In this document: in pieces, positions 5,014 through 10,901 of the stretch
Position numbering within the stretch: position 1 is the first letter of the stretch
Layout: each line of letters starts with the position of its first letter
Notes under the pieces: generated by a model
Database searches by the model: none
What the model saw: the letters and a program-made list of their open reading frames with translations, nothing else
What the model was told of the DNA's origin: nothing
NCBI GenBank assembly: GCA_018375675.1
Contig: JAHACW010000066.1
Location: 1-10,901 of the forward strand
Origin: Actinomyces sp.
GTDB taxonomy: Bacteria; Actinomycetota; Actinomycetes; Actinomycetales; Actinomycetaceae
Direction of reading: 5' to 3'
Length of the DNA stretch: 10,901 bases
Translations under genes and position numbers: made by a program

Positions 5014-5943
5014 TCATGATGCGTCTGCGTGAGCGGGGAGTTCGCGCTCCGGATGCTGGTTGTGGCTGCGGGCTGCGCGAAGCCTGCGCACCCTGCGGAT
5101 ACGGTCCACAATAGCCCGGATCGTAAATCCGATCGCGTACAGGACGATCGCGCCGATAACGATGGTCGCACCGGGCGACAGATCGACGAAGTACGTCAGG
5201 GACAGCCCGCACGTGCAGATAATGACGCCGAGAGCCATCGCGATTCCCATCGTGGAGCGGAACGAGCGTGCTCTGAGCTGTGCGATGGCCACGGGGATGA
5301 CCATGAGCGCGCTGACCAGGAGCGAGCCGACGACTCGCATTGCAACGGCCACGGTCAGTGCCGACAGGATCGCGATCAGCAGGGATAGCGTGCGCACGGG
5401 CAGCCCCGTCGAGCGCGCAAAGTCCTCATCGTTGGTCACCGAGAAGAGCGCGGGAGCCAGACCCATGCCGAGTGCCACGATCGCGATCCCGAGGAGCGTG
5501 ATGAGCGTAATATCGCTCCATCGCACGGTCGAGATCGAACCGAAGAGGTAGGAGTTCAGCTGAGCGGAGGTGCCGCCCGCCAGGCCGATCAGGAGGACGC
5601 CGCCGGCGATGCCCCCGTAGAAGAGCATGGCCAGGGCCGTATCGCCGGACGTGCGACCGCTCTGGCGCACCAGCTCGATTGTGATGGCGCCCAGCAGGGA
5701 GATGATGACCGCTCCCGGGATCGCCCACGAGTCGGCGGGGCTCACGTTCGCAAACGTACCCGCCAGCCAGCCCAGCGCGACGCCGGTTAGAGAGATGTGG
5801 CCGATGCCGTCGCCGAGCATCGCCAGGCGCCGGTGGACCAGGTAGGTGCCGATGATCGGGGCGGTGAGGCCCACAATCAGGGCAGCGAGCAGCGAACGCT
5901 GCATCATCGGCGAGGACAGGAGGGTCGTCAGTGCGTCAATCAT
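5014..5943 (-). CDS. znuB: Zinc ABC transporter permease (ABC-3 family)
   Basis: The membrane channel of the ZnuABC high-affinity Zn2+ importer. The 309-residue protein has about eight or nine hydrophobic segments. It carries the ABC-3 hallmark YLVHRRLAMLGDGIGHISL (34-52), FYGGIAGGVLLIGLAGGTSA in mid-protein, and VVGSLLVSALMVIPVAIAQL near the end. These are the usual signatures of zinc/manganese permeases. The C-terminal tail is very basic (RIRRVRRLRAAR) and then polar with three histidines; it probably lies in the cytoplasm. GGGAG lies 6 nt before ATG 5943. The gene is 13 bp after znuC and 13 bp before zur, so it is read as part of one operon. Zinc over manganese is inferred from the linked zur and the His-rich ZnuA. 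Confidence 0.95.
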   Translation of the reverse strand: MIDALTTLLSSPMMQRSLLAALIVGLTAPIIGTYLVHRRLAMLGDGIGHISLTGVALGWLAGTFANVSPADSWAIPGAVIISLLGAITIELVRQSGRTSGDTALAMLFYGGIAGGVLLIGLAGGTSAQLNSYLFGSISTVRWSDITLITLLGIAIVALGMGLAPALFSVTNDEDFARSTGLPVRTLSLLIAILSALTVAVAMRVVGSLLVSALMVIPVAIAQLRARSFRSTMGIAMALGVIICTCGLSLTYFVDLSPGATIVIGAIVLYAIGFTIRAIVDRIRRVRRLRAARSHNQHPERELPAHADAS

Positions 5944-5956
5944 GTGTCACTCCCGT

Positions 5957-6781
5957 CTAGATTCCGCTCACGAGGCCGTGGTCGCCCACTGTTGGGCCGG
6001 GCTCGGTCGTGGGGTGGCAGTGATCGCCGCCGCCGTGATGCTGTTCGTGGTCGTCCTCGATGTGGGGAGGGCCGTCGTAGGAGACGTGACCCGCGTTGAT
6101 GTGCAGCTCGCGGTCCAGGAGCGGGCCGAGTTCGCCCAGCTCGTGCAGGACGATGAGTATCGTCGTCCCCTCCGCCTTGGCGTCGGCGACGATCTGTGCG
6201 AGGCGCGCTCGCGATGTCGCGTCGATTCCGGCCATCGGCTCGTCCATGATGAGCAGCTCGGGGCGTCGCACGAGGGCGCGCGCGATGAGGACGCGCTGTG
6301 CCTGCCCGCCCGAGAGGATGTTGAGCGGGGAGTGGGCGCGGTGGGCCATGCCGACGCGTTCGAGGGCGGCCATGGCCTTCGCCGTGTCGCCCGGCAGCGC
6401 CCACAGGCGACGAGGCCCGAGCAGGCCGGATCGCACGACCTCGATCGCGCTGGCGCTAATCGCGCCGCCCGAGGAGATGCGCTGGGGTACGTAGCCGATC
6501 TTGTTCCATGGCACGCGTCGGCGCGTGGAAATCGAGCGACCGAAGAGCTGGGCGTCGCCGCTTGTGATGGGCGCGGTGCCCAGCAGGGCCTTCAGGGTCG
6601 TGGACTTGCCCGATCCGTTCGAGCCCGTGATCGCCACGGTCTGGCCGGCGGGGATGTCGAGCGAGATCCCGTGGAGGATCAGGTCCGTATCCCAGGCCAC
6701 GTGCAGGTTGTCGAGACGCACGACGGCGGTCGCCTCCGCAAAGGAGGCTCCCGCCGTCGTGGGGTTGTCAGTCGTTGTCAC
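5957..6781 (-). CDS. znuC: Zinc ABC transporter ATP-binding protein with His-rich tail
   Basis: The cytoplasmic ATPase that powers ZnuB. All ABC motifs are present: Walker A GSNGSGKST (53-61), Q-loop Gln100 (YVPQ), signature LSGGQAQR (156-163), Walker B LLIMDE (176-181) and switch His213 (VLHE). It has 274 residues; after residue 235 comes an extension not needed for ATP hydrolysis, HIEDDHEQHHGGGDHCH (240-256), which with His268 gives seven histidines and one cysteine. It may bind zinc and sense or buffer it, which is inference. The start is GTG at 6781 and overlaps the znuA stop in GTGA. No good ribosome site is visible, so it depends on translational coupling to znuA. It is followed 13 bp later by znuB. 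Confidence 0.95.
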   Translation of the reverse strand: MTTTDNPTTAGASFAEATAVVRLDNLHVAWDTDLILHGISLDIPAGQTVAITGSNGSGKSTTLKALLGTAPITSGDAQLFGRSISTRRRVPWNKIGYVPQRISSGGAISASAIEVVRSGLLGPRRLWALPGDTAKAMAALERVGMAHRAHSPLNILSGGQAQRVLIARALVRRPELLIMDEPMAGIDATSRARLAQIVADAKAEGTTILIVLHELGELGPLLDRELHINAGHVSYDGPPHIEDDHEQHHGGGDHCHPTTEPGPTVGDHGLVSGI

Positions 6782-7794
6782 TGGCAGTCGAGGGCTTTCG
6801 TCAGGGCGTCAATGTTGGAGTTCATCGTCGCGGCGTAGTCCTTGGATGCGTCGGTCTGGGACTCGATCGGGTCCAGGACGGCCGTCGTGATGCCGAGGTC
6901 GTCGGCCAGGGTCTGAGCGACCTTCGGATCGATGAGGGCCTCGGTGAAGATCGTCGTCACGCCCTGCTCCTTGGCGATCTGGGCGATTTCAGCCAGGTGC
7001 GCGGGGGAGGGGGAGGACTCGGGGTCGAGGCCGGAGATACCGACCTGGGTCAGGCCCGTGCGGTCCGCCAGGTAACCGAAGGCGGTGTGGGCGGTGACGA
7101 AGGTCTTGACCTTGCAGCTTGAGGTCTTGGTGACCAGGGTGTCGCTCAGGGTGTTGAGCTCGTCGGCCAGGGCCTTCGCGTTCGCCTTGTAGACGTCGGC
7201 GTGGGCGGAGTCAGCCTCGGCGAGCTTGTCGCCCACCAGGGTGGCGGCCTTCGCCATGCGGGTGGGATCCAGCCAGAAGTGCGGGTCCGCGCTCATGTCG
7301 TGGTGGTTCTCGTGGCCTTCGTGCTCGTGGCCCTCATGATCATGGTCGTGGGCTTCGGTCTCACCGGACTGGGCCTCGTCAGTGGCCTCTTCCTCGTCCT
7401 CGGCCGGGTGGTTCGCGTCGGTGCCGGCCTCAATCAGATCGGCTGCGGGGGAGACGTCGATGACGGTCTTGGGAGCCTGCTGCTCGATGGCCTCGTCAAC
7501 GGCGCTCTGGAAGCCCGCGAGGTAGACGACCGCGTCCGCGGAGGACAGAGAGTCGACCATCTTGGGGGAGAGCTCGAGGTCGTGCGGCTCGGCACCGTCC
7601 GGGGTCAGGGAGGAAACGGAGACGTGCTCGCCGCCGATCTTCTCAGCCAGGTACTGCAGCGGGTAGAACGAGGCCATGACGGTCAGCTTGCCGTCCTTGG
7701 AGGAGCTGCCTCCGGACGCGTTCGGGGAAATGCAGGCGGACAGGGTGAGCGCTGTGGCAGCCGCGCACGCGGCAGCAAGGATTCTCTTCGACAT
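6778..7794 (-). CDS. znuA: Zinc ABC transporter substrate-binding lipoprotein
   Basis: The cluster-9 (A-1) binding protein that captures Zn2+ outside the membrane for ZnuBC. It has a lipoprotein signal peptide MSKRILAAACAAATALTLSAC with lipobox LSAC (Cys21 lipidated). Numbering from ATG 7794 (338 residues), the metal ligands are His71 (EPHDLELSP), His172 (DPHFWLDP), His236 (TAHTAFGY) and probably Asp308. Between the first two is an acidic, His-rich loop, HDHDHEGHEHEGHENHH at 149-165, typical of zinc rather than manganese proteins. Cys227 and Cys337 could form the disulfide seen in ZnuA proteins. A second ATG at 7803 is in frame; 7794 is preferred because AAAGAG lies about 10 nt upstream, although the promoter would make the mRNA start almost at 7803. 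It is the first gene of znuACB-zur. Confidence 0.95.
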   Translation of the reverse strand: MSKRILAAACAAATALTLSACISPNASGGSSSKDGKLTVMASFYPLQYLAEKIGGEHVSVSSLTPDGAEPHDLELSPKMVDSLSSADAVVYLAGFQSAVDEAIEQQAPKTVIDVSPAADLIEAGTDANHPAEDEEEATDEAQSGETEAHDHDHEGHEHEGHENHHDMSADPHFWLDPTRMAKAATLVGDKLAEADSAHADVYKANAKALADELNTLSDTLVTKTSSCKVKTFVTAHTAFGYLADRTGLTQVGISGLDPESSPSPAHLAEIAQIAKEQGVTTIFTEALIDPKVAQTLADDLGITTAVLDPIESQTDASKDYAATMNSNIDALTKALDCQ

Positions 7795-7830
7795 GAAAAT
7801 CATTCTCTTTAAAATTGAGAATCTTTGTCA
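7794..7830. promoter_or_regulatory. Two Zur-box-like operators over the znu promoter
   Basis: TGAAAATCATTCTCT (7794-7808) matches the actinobacterial Zur box TGAAAATGATTTTCA at 12 of 15 positions, and TGAGAATCTTTGTCA (7816-7830) at 11 of 15. Their centres are 22 bp apart, so both lie on the same face of the helix. One covers the start of transcription and the other the -35/spacer. The inner arms also form ATTCTC-N9-GAGAAT (7802-7822). Bound Zur would block the promoter, giving zinc-dependent autoregulation of znuACB-zur. Confidence 0.7.
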
Positions 7831-7836
7831 AGTCAA
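7808..7836 (-). promoter_or_regulatory. znu operon promoter
   Basis: On the minus strand TTGACT (7836..7831) and TTTAAA (7813..7808) are spaced by 17 bp, which places the RNA start around 7800-7803, at the first in-frame ATG. An overlapping TTGACA (7831..7826) with GAGAAT (7807..7802) at 18 bp is an alternative. The mRNA would be leaderless or have a very short leader. Confidence 0.55.
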
Positions 7837-7868
7837 TCTTGGTGCGCGGACGGTCCTGATCTGGGGAA

Positions 7869-8885
7869 TTATCTGACGCGTCCCGTTGAGCTGCGTACGA
7901 TCAAATCGGGTGAAAAGACGTAGTCGGCGTGCGTAGGAGCGTAGTCGGCTGTGTTCAACGCCTCGAAGAGGGCGCGCACGGCGGATGCGACGATCGACTG
8001 CACGGGCTGATGAATTGTCGTCAGTGCCGGATCCAGGTGGCTCATGAGGAACGTGTCATCGAAACCGATGACCGAGATGTCGCCCGGGACCGACAGGCCA
8101 AGCGAGGAGATCGTGCGGATGGCGCCGAGGGCCTGAAGGTCAGAACCCGTGATGATCGCCGTCACGCCGCGCTCCAGGAGGGCGTGCGTGTAGGCGGCTG
8201 CGGCCTCGTACGTGTAGAAAGTCTCCTCGATGATGGGGGAGTGGTCTCCGATCAGCTCGCCCATCACCTGCGTGAACGCCTCGGCCTTGCGCAGTGCCGG
8301 GACGATGTGCGTGCGGCCGGTGAGAAGCGCGATGCGCGTGTGACCCAGCTCGTGCAGGTGGGTGACCGCGGCGCGAATACCGAGGGAATCTCCGGTGGAA
8401 AAGTCGGGGGCCGGGACCTCGGGGCGTGCGCCGTTGATCGTGACGAAGGGGATGCCGCGTGCGGCGGCGTCGTGATAGGGGGAGAGGTCGGATAGGAGGT
8501 CCGCGTGCCTGCCGGAGACGAAGATGAGCCCGCTGACGCGGTGATCAATAAGCGAAGAGAGGTGGTCGAACTCGGACGTCGCGCCCGGCGTCTGCGTGCG
8601 GATGAGGGCGATGCCGCCTGCGCGGGAGATCTCCTCTTGAAGGTGATGGGCAAAGGAGGCAAAGATCGGGTTCGTCAGCTCCGGCACGATAACGCCGATC
8701 GTCGGAGTGCTCGGCGTGTGTTCACTGGGTGGACGGTCGTAGCCCAGCTCATCAATCGCCGTCAGGACCCTGCGGCGCGTGTCTTCGGAGACCTGGCCGA
8801 CGCCGTTGAAAACGCGTGAAACAGTTGCGGTCGATACGCCCGCATGGGCCGCAATATCGGCCATGCTTGTACGATTTTTGGTCAT
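7869..8885 (-). CDS. LacI-family transcriptional repressor, MalR-like
   Basis: A 338-residue sugar-responsive repressor. The N-terminal helix-turn-helix MADIAAHAGVSTATVSRVFN (8-27) is followed by a periplasmic-binding-protein-like sensor domain, ending with VIGFDDTFLMSHLDPALTTI and HQP. Between the two, the segment after ELGY (DRPPSEHTPSTPT) is about five residues shorter than in LacI and lacks the usual AxxL hinge helix. Together with the motif IVPELTNPIF, this places it with the actinobacterial MalR-like subgroup as I recall it. The frame opens further upstream, but ATG 8885 has AAAGGAGAG about 8 nt before it and starts at the normal position relative to the helix-turn-helix. It diverges from malE, so it most likely represses malE-malF and itself, with a maltose-type sugar as inducer. 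No terminator is evident between it and znuA downstream. Confidence 0.93.
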   Translation of the reverse strand: MTKNRTSMADIAAHAGVSTATVSRVFNGVGQVSEDTRRRVLTAIDELGYDRPPSEHTPSTPTIGVIVPELTNPIFASFAHHLQEEISRAGGIALIRTQTPGATSEFDHLSSLIDHRVSGLIFVSGRHADLLSDLSPYHDAAARGIPFVTINGARPEVPAPDFSTGDSLGIRAAVTHLHELGHTRIALLTGRTHIVPALRKAEAFTQVMGELIGDHSPIIEETFYTYEAAAAYTHALLERGVTAIITGSDLQALGAIRTISSLGLSVPGDISVIGFDDTFLMSHLDPALTTIHQPVQSIVASAVRALFEALNTADYAPTHADYVFSPDLIVRSSTGRVR

Positions 8886-8916
8886 CGGCTCAACTCTCCT
8901 TTGGGTGTCCGAGTGC

Positions 8917-8943
8917 AGCTGTTTCCCTACAAATGTAACAGCT
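8917..8943. promoter_or_regulatory. Inverted repeat in the regulator-malE intergenic region (candidate operator 1)
   Basis: AGCTGTT (8917-8923) and AACAGCT (8937-8943) form a perfect 7-bp inverted repeat across 13 bp, extendable to TGC on both sides with a one-base bulge. It lies 32-58 bp upstream of the repressor start, in its likely promoter, and is suited to autoregulation. This is inference. Confidence 0.4.
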
Positions 8944-8970
8944 TGCACACAATTGCGAAAATTGTTGCAG
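8942..8970. promoter_or_regulatory. MalR-type operator candidate upstream of malE (candidate operator 2)
   Basis: Direct repeats CTTGCAC (8942-8948) and GTTGCAG (8964-8970) are exactly 22 bp apart. They frame a perfect inverted repeat ACAATT-GCGAA-AATTGT (8949-8965). The direct repeats resemble the CTTGCAG motif that I recall from Streptomyces MalR sites. The site overlaps the likely malE -35. Confidence 0.45.
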
Positions 8971-8991
8971 AAACAAAATCGGGCGTATTAC
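8962..8991 (+). promoter_or_regulatory. Probable malE promoter
   Basis: TTGTTG (8962-8967) and TATTAC (8986-8991) are separated by 18 bp, which would start transcription near 8998 and give a leader of about 50 nt. Matches to consensus are moderate, and the -35 lies inside the candidate repressor site, as expected for a regulated promoter. Confidence 0.4.
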
Positions 8992-9006
8992 AGTGACTCT
9001 GTAGCA

Positions 9007-9026
9007 GGTCGCTGATGGAGGCGACC
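9007..9026 (+). other. Short stem-loop in the malE leader
   Basis: GGTCGC (9007-9012) pairs with GCGACC (9021-9026) around an 8-nt loop, ending 14 nt before the ribosome site AGGAG (9041-9045). It could protect the 5' end of the mRNA. No riboswitch family is recognised. Confidence 0.35.
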
Positions 9027-9050
9027 CGCCTGACCAACACAGGAGTAATA

Positions 9051-10277
9051 ATGCGACGTGGCATCGCAGCGCTCGGCGTCCTCGCGGCGGCTACCGCCCT
9101 GGCCGCCTGCAACAACGGCACGACCTCTTCCTCGACCTCCTCGGACAGCGCGAGCACCGACGCTGTGGCGACCCTGACGATCTGGGCGGATGACACCCGC
9201 TTCTCCCAGGTTGAGCACCTCGCCGAGGACTTCACCACCAACACCGGCGTGAAGGTCAACGTCGTGCAGAAGTCTGAAGCCGACATGGACACCGAGTTCA
9301 CTACCCAGGTGCCCACCGGCAACGGCCCCGACCTGATCGTCATGGCCCACGACAAGCTGGGTGCACTCGTCGCTAACGGCGTCGTCGCCCCCGTGGACCT
9401 GGGCGAGGCCAAGTCCAACTTCGCAGACGTCGCCGTCAAGGCCGTCACCTACAACGGCCAGACCTACGGCGTCCCCTACGCCGTTGAGTCCGTCGCCCTG
9501 GTGCGCAACAACGCCCTCACCAAGGACGAGCCCAAGACGTACGACGATATGATCGCCTCCGGTAAGACCACCGGCGTCGAGTATCCCTTCATCATCCAGA
9601 TGGGCGACAAGGGCGACCCGTACCACTTCTACGGCTTCCAGACCTCCTTCGGTGCCCCCGTCTTCAACACCAACGCTGACGGCGAGTACACCTCCGAGCT
9701 GGCCATGGGTGGCTCCGGCGGCACCGACTTCGCAAACTGGCTGAAGGCTCAGGCTGACGCGAAGGTGTTCTCCCCGTCCATCACGGGCGACATCGCCAAG
9801 CAGGCCTTCCTCGACGGCAAGGCTGCCTACACGGTGACCGGCCCCTGGAACGTCGCCGCCTTCCGCGAGGCCGGCATGGACGTCTCCGTCCTGTCGATCC
9901 CCTCCGCTGGCTCCCAGGCTGCGCAGCCCTTCGTTGGCGTCCAGATGTTCTACCAGAGCGCCAAGTCCGCCAACCCGGTCGCTGCCAAGCAGTTCTTCAA
10001 CTACCTGGCCACCCCCGAGGCTCAGGAAGAGATGCAGAAGCTCGGCGGTCGCGCCTCCGCGATGCCTTCGGTCGCTGCCAAGTCGGATGACCAGGACATC
10101 AAGGACTTCGCGAAGGTTGCTGAGTCCGGCGCTCTCGCCCCGGCGATCCCCGCGATGGGCTCCGTCTGGAACTTCTGGGGCCAGACCGAGGCCAACATCG
10201 TGAGTGGCACCGAGACCCCGGCCGAAGGCTGGGCGACCATGGTCACCAACATCAACAACGCGATCGCCTCCAAGTGA
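9051..10277 (+). CDS. malE: Maltose/maltodextrin ABC transporter substrate-binding lipoprotein
   Basis: A 408-residue extracellular solute-binding protein (family 1) that delivers malto-oligosaccharides to the MalFG permease. The signal peptide MRRGIAALGVLAAATALAAC has lipobox LAAC, so Cys20 is lipidated and anchors the protein outside the membrane. A Ser/Thr-rich linker (23-36) follows. MalE-type motifs are present: TLTIWADD (41-48), GPDLIVMAHDKLGALVANG (92-110), YGVPYAVESVAL (139-150), a C-lobe segment with YTVTGPWNV (260-268), and FFNYLATPEAQEEMQ near 315-329. A longer in-frame start at 9015 is rejected, because ATG 9051 has AGGAG 5 nt upstream and starts directly with the signal peptide. 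It diverges from a MalR-like repressor and is followed by malF after a 215-bp structured gap. The sugar is assigned by resemblance and by the linked malF. Confidence 0.93.
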   Translation: MRRGIAALGVLAAATALAACNNGTTSSSTSSDSASTDAVATLTIWADDTRFSQVEHLAEDFTTNTGVKVNVVQKSEADMDTEFTTQVPTGNGPDLIVMAHDKLGALVANGVVAPVDLGEAKSNFADVAVKAVTYNGQTYGVPYAVESVALVRNNALTKDEPKTYDDMIASGKTTGVEYPFIIQMGDKGDPYHFYGFQTSFGAPVFNTNADGEYTSELAMGGSGGTDFANWLKAQADAKVFSPSITGDIAKQAFLDGKAAYTVTGPWNVAAFREAGMDVSVLSIPSAGSQAAQPFVGVQMFYQSAKSANPVAAKQFFNYLATPEAQEEMQKLGGRASAMPSVAAKSDDQDIKDFAKVAESGALAPAIPAMGSVWNFWGQTEANIVSGTETPAEGWATMVTNINNAIASK

Positions 10278-10311
10278 TCGAACCCGCCGGTTGCATAGCG
10301 ACTGGCACCCC

Positions 10312-10449
10312 GCTCGCCTGAGGCGAGCACCCAGCCTCGCACCCGCCCGCGTCCCACGCGGCGGGCGGGTGCGAGGCCCACAAAACGCTCGCGCCGCAGT
10401 GCGGCGCACTCGCACCCCCGGGTGCTTTCCGACCCGCCACCAGGCGGGT
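10312..10449 (+). repeat. Array of five stem-loops between malE and malF
   Basis: Five consecutive inverted repeats fill the gap: GCTCGCC/GGCGAGC (10312-10328, loop TGA); a perfect 17-bp stem (10334-10377); GCGCCGC/GCGGCGC (10391-10407, loop AGT); GCACCC/GGGTGC (10412-10425), followed by TTT; and ACCCGCC/GGCGGGT (10432-10449, loop ACCA). A weaker AACC/GGTT pair sits at 10281-10292. The sequence CTCGCACCC occurs twice (10337-10344 with its preceding base, and from 10409). Such structures can protect the upstream malE message and reduce read-through into malF, like the REP elements between malE and malF of E. coli. Confidence 0.7.
10334..10377 (+). terminator. Strong hairpin in the malE-malF gap (partial terminator / mRNA stabiliser)
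   Basis: A perfect 17-bp GC-rich stem (10334-10350 with 10361-10377) with a 10-nt loop; the loop bases CGCGT/ACGCG can form an alternative inner pairing. It starts 56 bp after the malE stop and is not followed by a T tract, so partial termination or 3'-end protection is more likely than complete termination. malF has no obvious promoter of its own. Confidence 0.6.
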
Positions 10450-10492
10450 ATCGTCGCAATGACGCGCAAACTGCGCACGTGTGGAGGACACG

Positions 10493-10901
10493 ATGTCTGA
10501 GCCAGCGAAGGCTGCAGAAAAGAAAAAAGAGGCGCGCACTGCCTCTCACGCTAGCGAAGTGACCAGGCCCGGTTTCTTCGTCAAACTTGTCCTGATGATG
10601 CTCATCGATGCCCTGGGAATCTACGGCATGTTCACCGCCTACCTGGTGAAGTCCTGGACGGTTCTCGCCGTCCTCGCCGTCCTGCTTCTCGCGGTCAACT
10701 GGGTCTACTTCTCCAAGCGGACTATTCCCGCGAAGTACCTCGTTCCCGGCATGGTCTTCCTGCTCATCTACCAGGTCTTCGTCATGGGGTACACGGGCTA
10801 CGTGTCCTTCACGAACTACGGTCAGGGGCACAACTCCAGCAAGGATGACGCCGTCGCCTCGATCCTGCAGGCCTCCGAGCAGCGCGCCGAGGGTGCGCCG
10901 A
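10493..10901 (+). CDS. malF: Maltose ABC transporter permease MalF (3' truncated by window)
   Basis: One of the two membrane subunits of the maltose/maltodextrin importer. Only the first 136 codons are present; the frame is open to the window end. A charged cytoplasmic N-terminus (KAAEKKKEAR, 6-15) is followed by hydrophobic segments at about 29-52, 55-73 and 81-106. KYLVPGMVFLLIYQVF (81-96) and SFTNYGQGHNSSKDDAVASI (105-124) match the conserved MalF segment where the permease leads into its extracytoplasmic loop. The start ATG 10493 has GGAGG (10483-10487) 5 nt upstream. It lies downstream of malE on the same strand, separated by the stem-loop array; malG would be expected beyond the window. 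Confidence 0.88.
   Translation, partial: MSEPAKAAEKKKEARTASHASEVTRPGFFVKLVLMMLIDALGIYGMFTAYLVKSWTVLAVLAVLLLAVNWVYFSKRTIPAKYLVPGMVFLLIYQVFVMGYTGYVSFTNYGQGHNSSKDDAVASILQASEQRAEGAP

Noticed and set aside
5001..5171. N-terminal extension of Zur
   Set aside because: It would overlap the znuB coding region by more than 150 bp and lacks family similarity; ATG 5000 has a good ribosome site.
8911..8948. Upstream in-frame ATG at 8948 for the LacI-family gene
   Set aside because: The added 21 residues precede the normal N-terminus and lie over operator-like repeats; ATG 8885 has AAAGGAGAG in front.
10312..10449. CRISPR array or mobile-element remnant in the malE-malF gap
   Set aside because: The inverted repeats differ in sequence and length, no regularly spaced direct repeat is present, and no transposase or cas gene is nearby.
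8988..10478. A 496-codon minus-strand open frame across malE
   Set aside because: It is longer than malE but Gly/Val/Arg-rich, without a recognisable domain or ribosome site; the plus strand has a signal peptide, lipobox and family motifs.

Overview
The window comes from a high-GC Gram-positive (actinobacterial) chromosome. The protein sequences and the mix of a Zur/Znu zinc operon, a recO-uppS pair and a Streptomyces-type maltose regulator fit an Actinomyces/Schaalia-like actinomycete. The genus is inferred from general resemblance and was not tested. All sizeable genes are ordinary chromosomal types. There is no transposase, integrase, CRISPR array, tRNA or rRNA that I can support, and I did not find a new multi-gene system.

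Layout from left to right: (1) the 3' end of leuA (+), closed by a strong hairpin; (2) two tandem paralogous TetR-family regulators (-), each with its own promoter and a hairpin terminator, which look like a duplicated transcription unit placed between leuA and recO; (3) recO and uppS (+), overlapping by 4 bp, with recO probably read from a leaderless mRNA; (4) a small divergent VTT/DedA-like membrane protein (-) whose stop codon overlaps the uppS stop codon and whose promoter contains a DtxR/IdeR-like iron box; (5) a tight four-gene zinc operon znuA-znuC-znuB-zur (-), whose promoter is covered by two Zur-box-like sequences; (6) a MalR-like LacI-family repressor (-) diverging from (7) malE (+), a maltose/maltodextrin-binding lipoprotein, followed after a hairpin-packed 215-bp gap by the first 136 codons of malF (+), which runs off the window.

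How the genes work together: ZnuA captures Zn2+ outside the membrane, ZnuB is the channel and ZnuC the ATPase. Zur is encoded last in the same operon and probably shuts the operon off when zinc is sufficient. All four products carry histidines beyond the minimum needed, most strikingly ZnuA and ZnuC. The MalR-like repressor probably controls malE-malF and itself through inverted and direct repeats in the shared intergenic region. The malE-malF gap, with at least five consecutive stem-loops, probably sets a higher level of binding protein than of permease. The recO-uppS-zur neighbourhood resembles that of other actinobacteria (in Mycobacterium tuberculosis recO, uppS and zur also lie close together). 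The paired TetR genes and the DedA-like gene look like additions to that conserved frame.

The most interesting unexplained points are the duplicated TetR units with their palindromes, the iron-type box in front of a DedA-like protein that lacks the family's arginine signature, and the stem-loop array between malE and malF.
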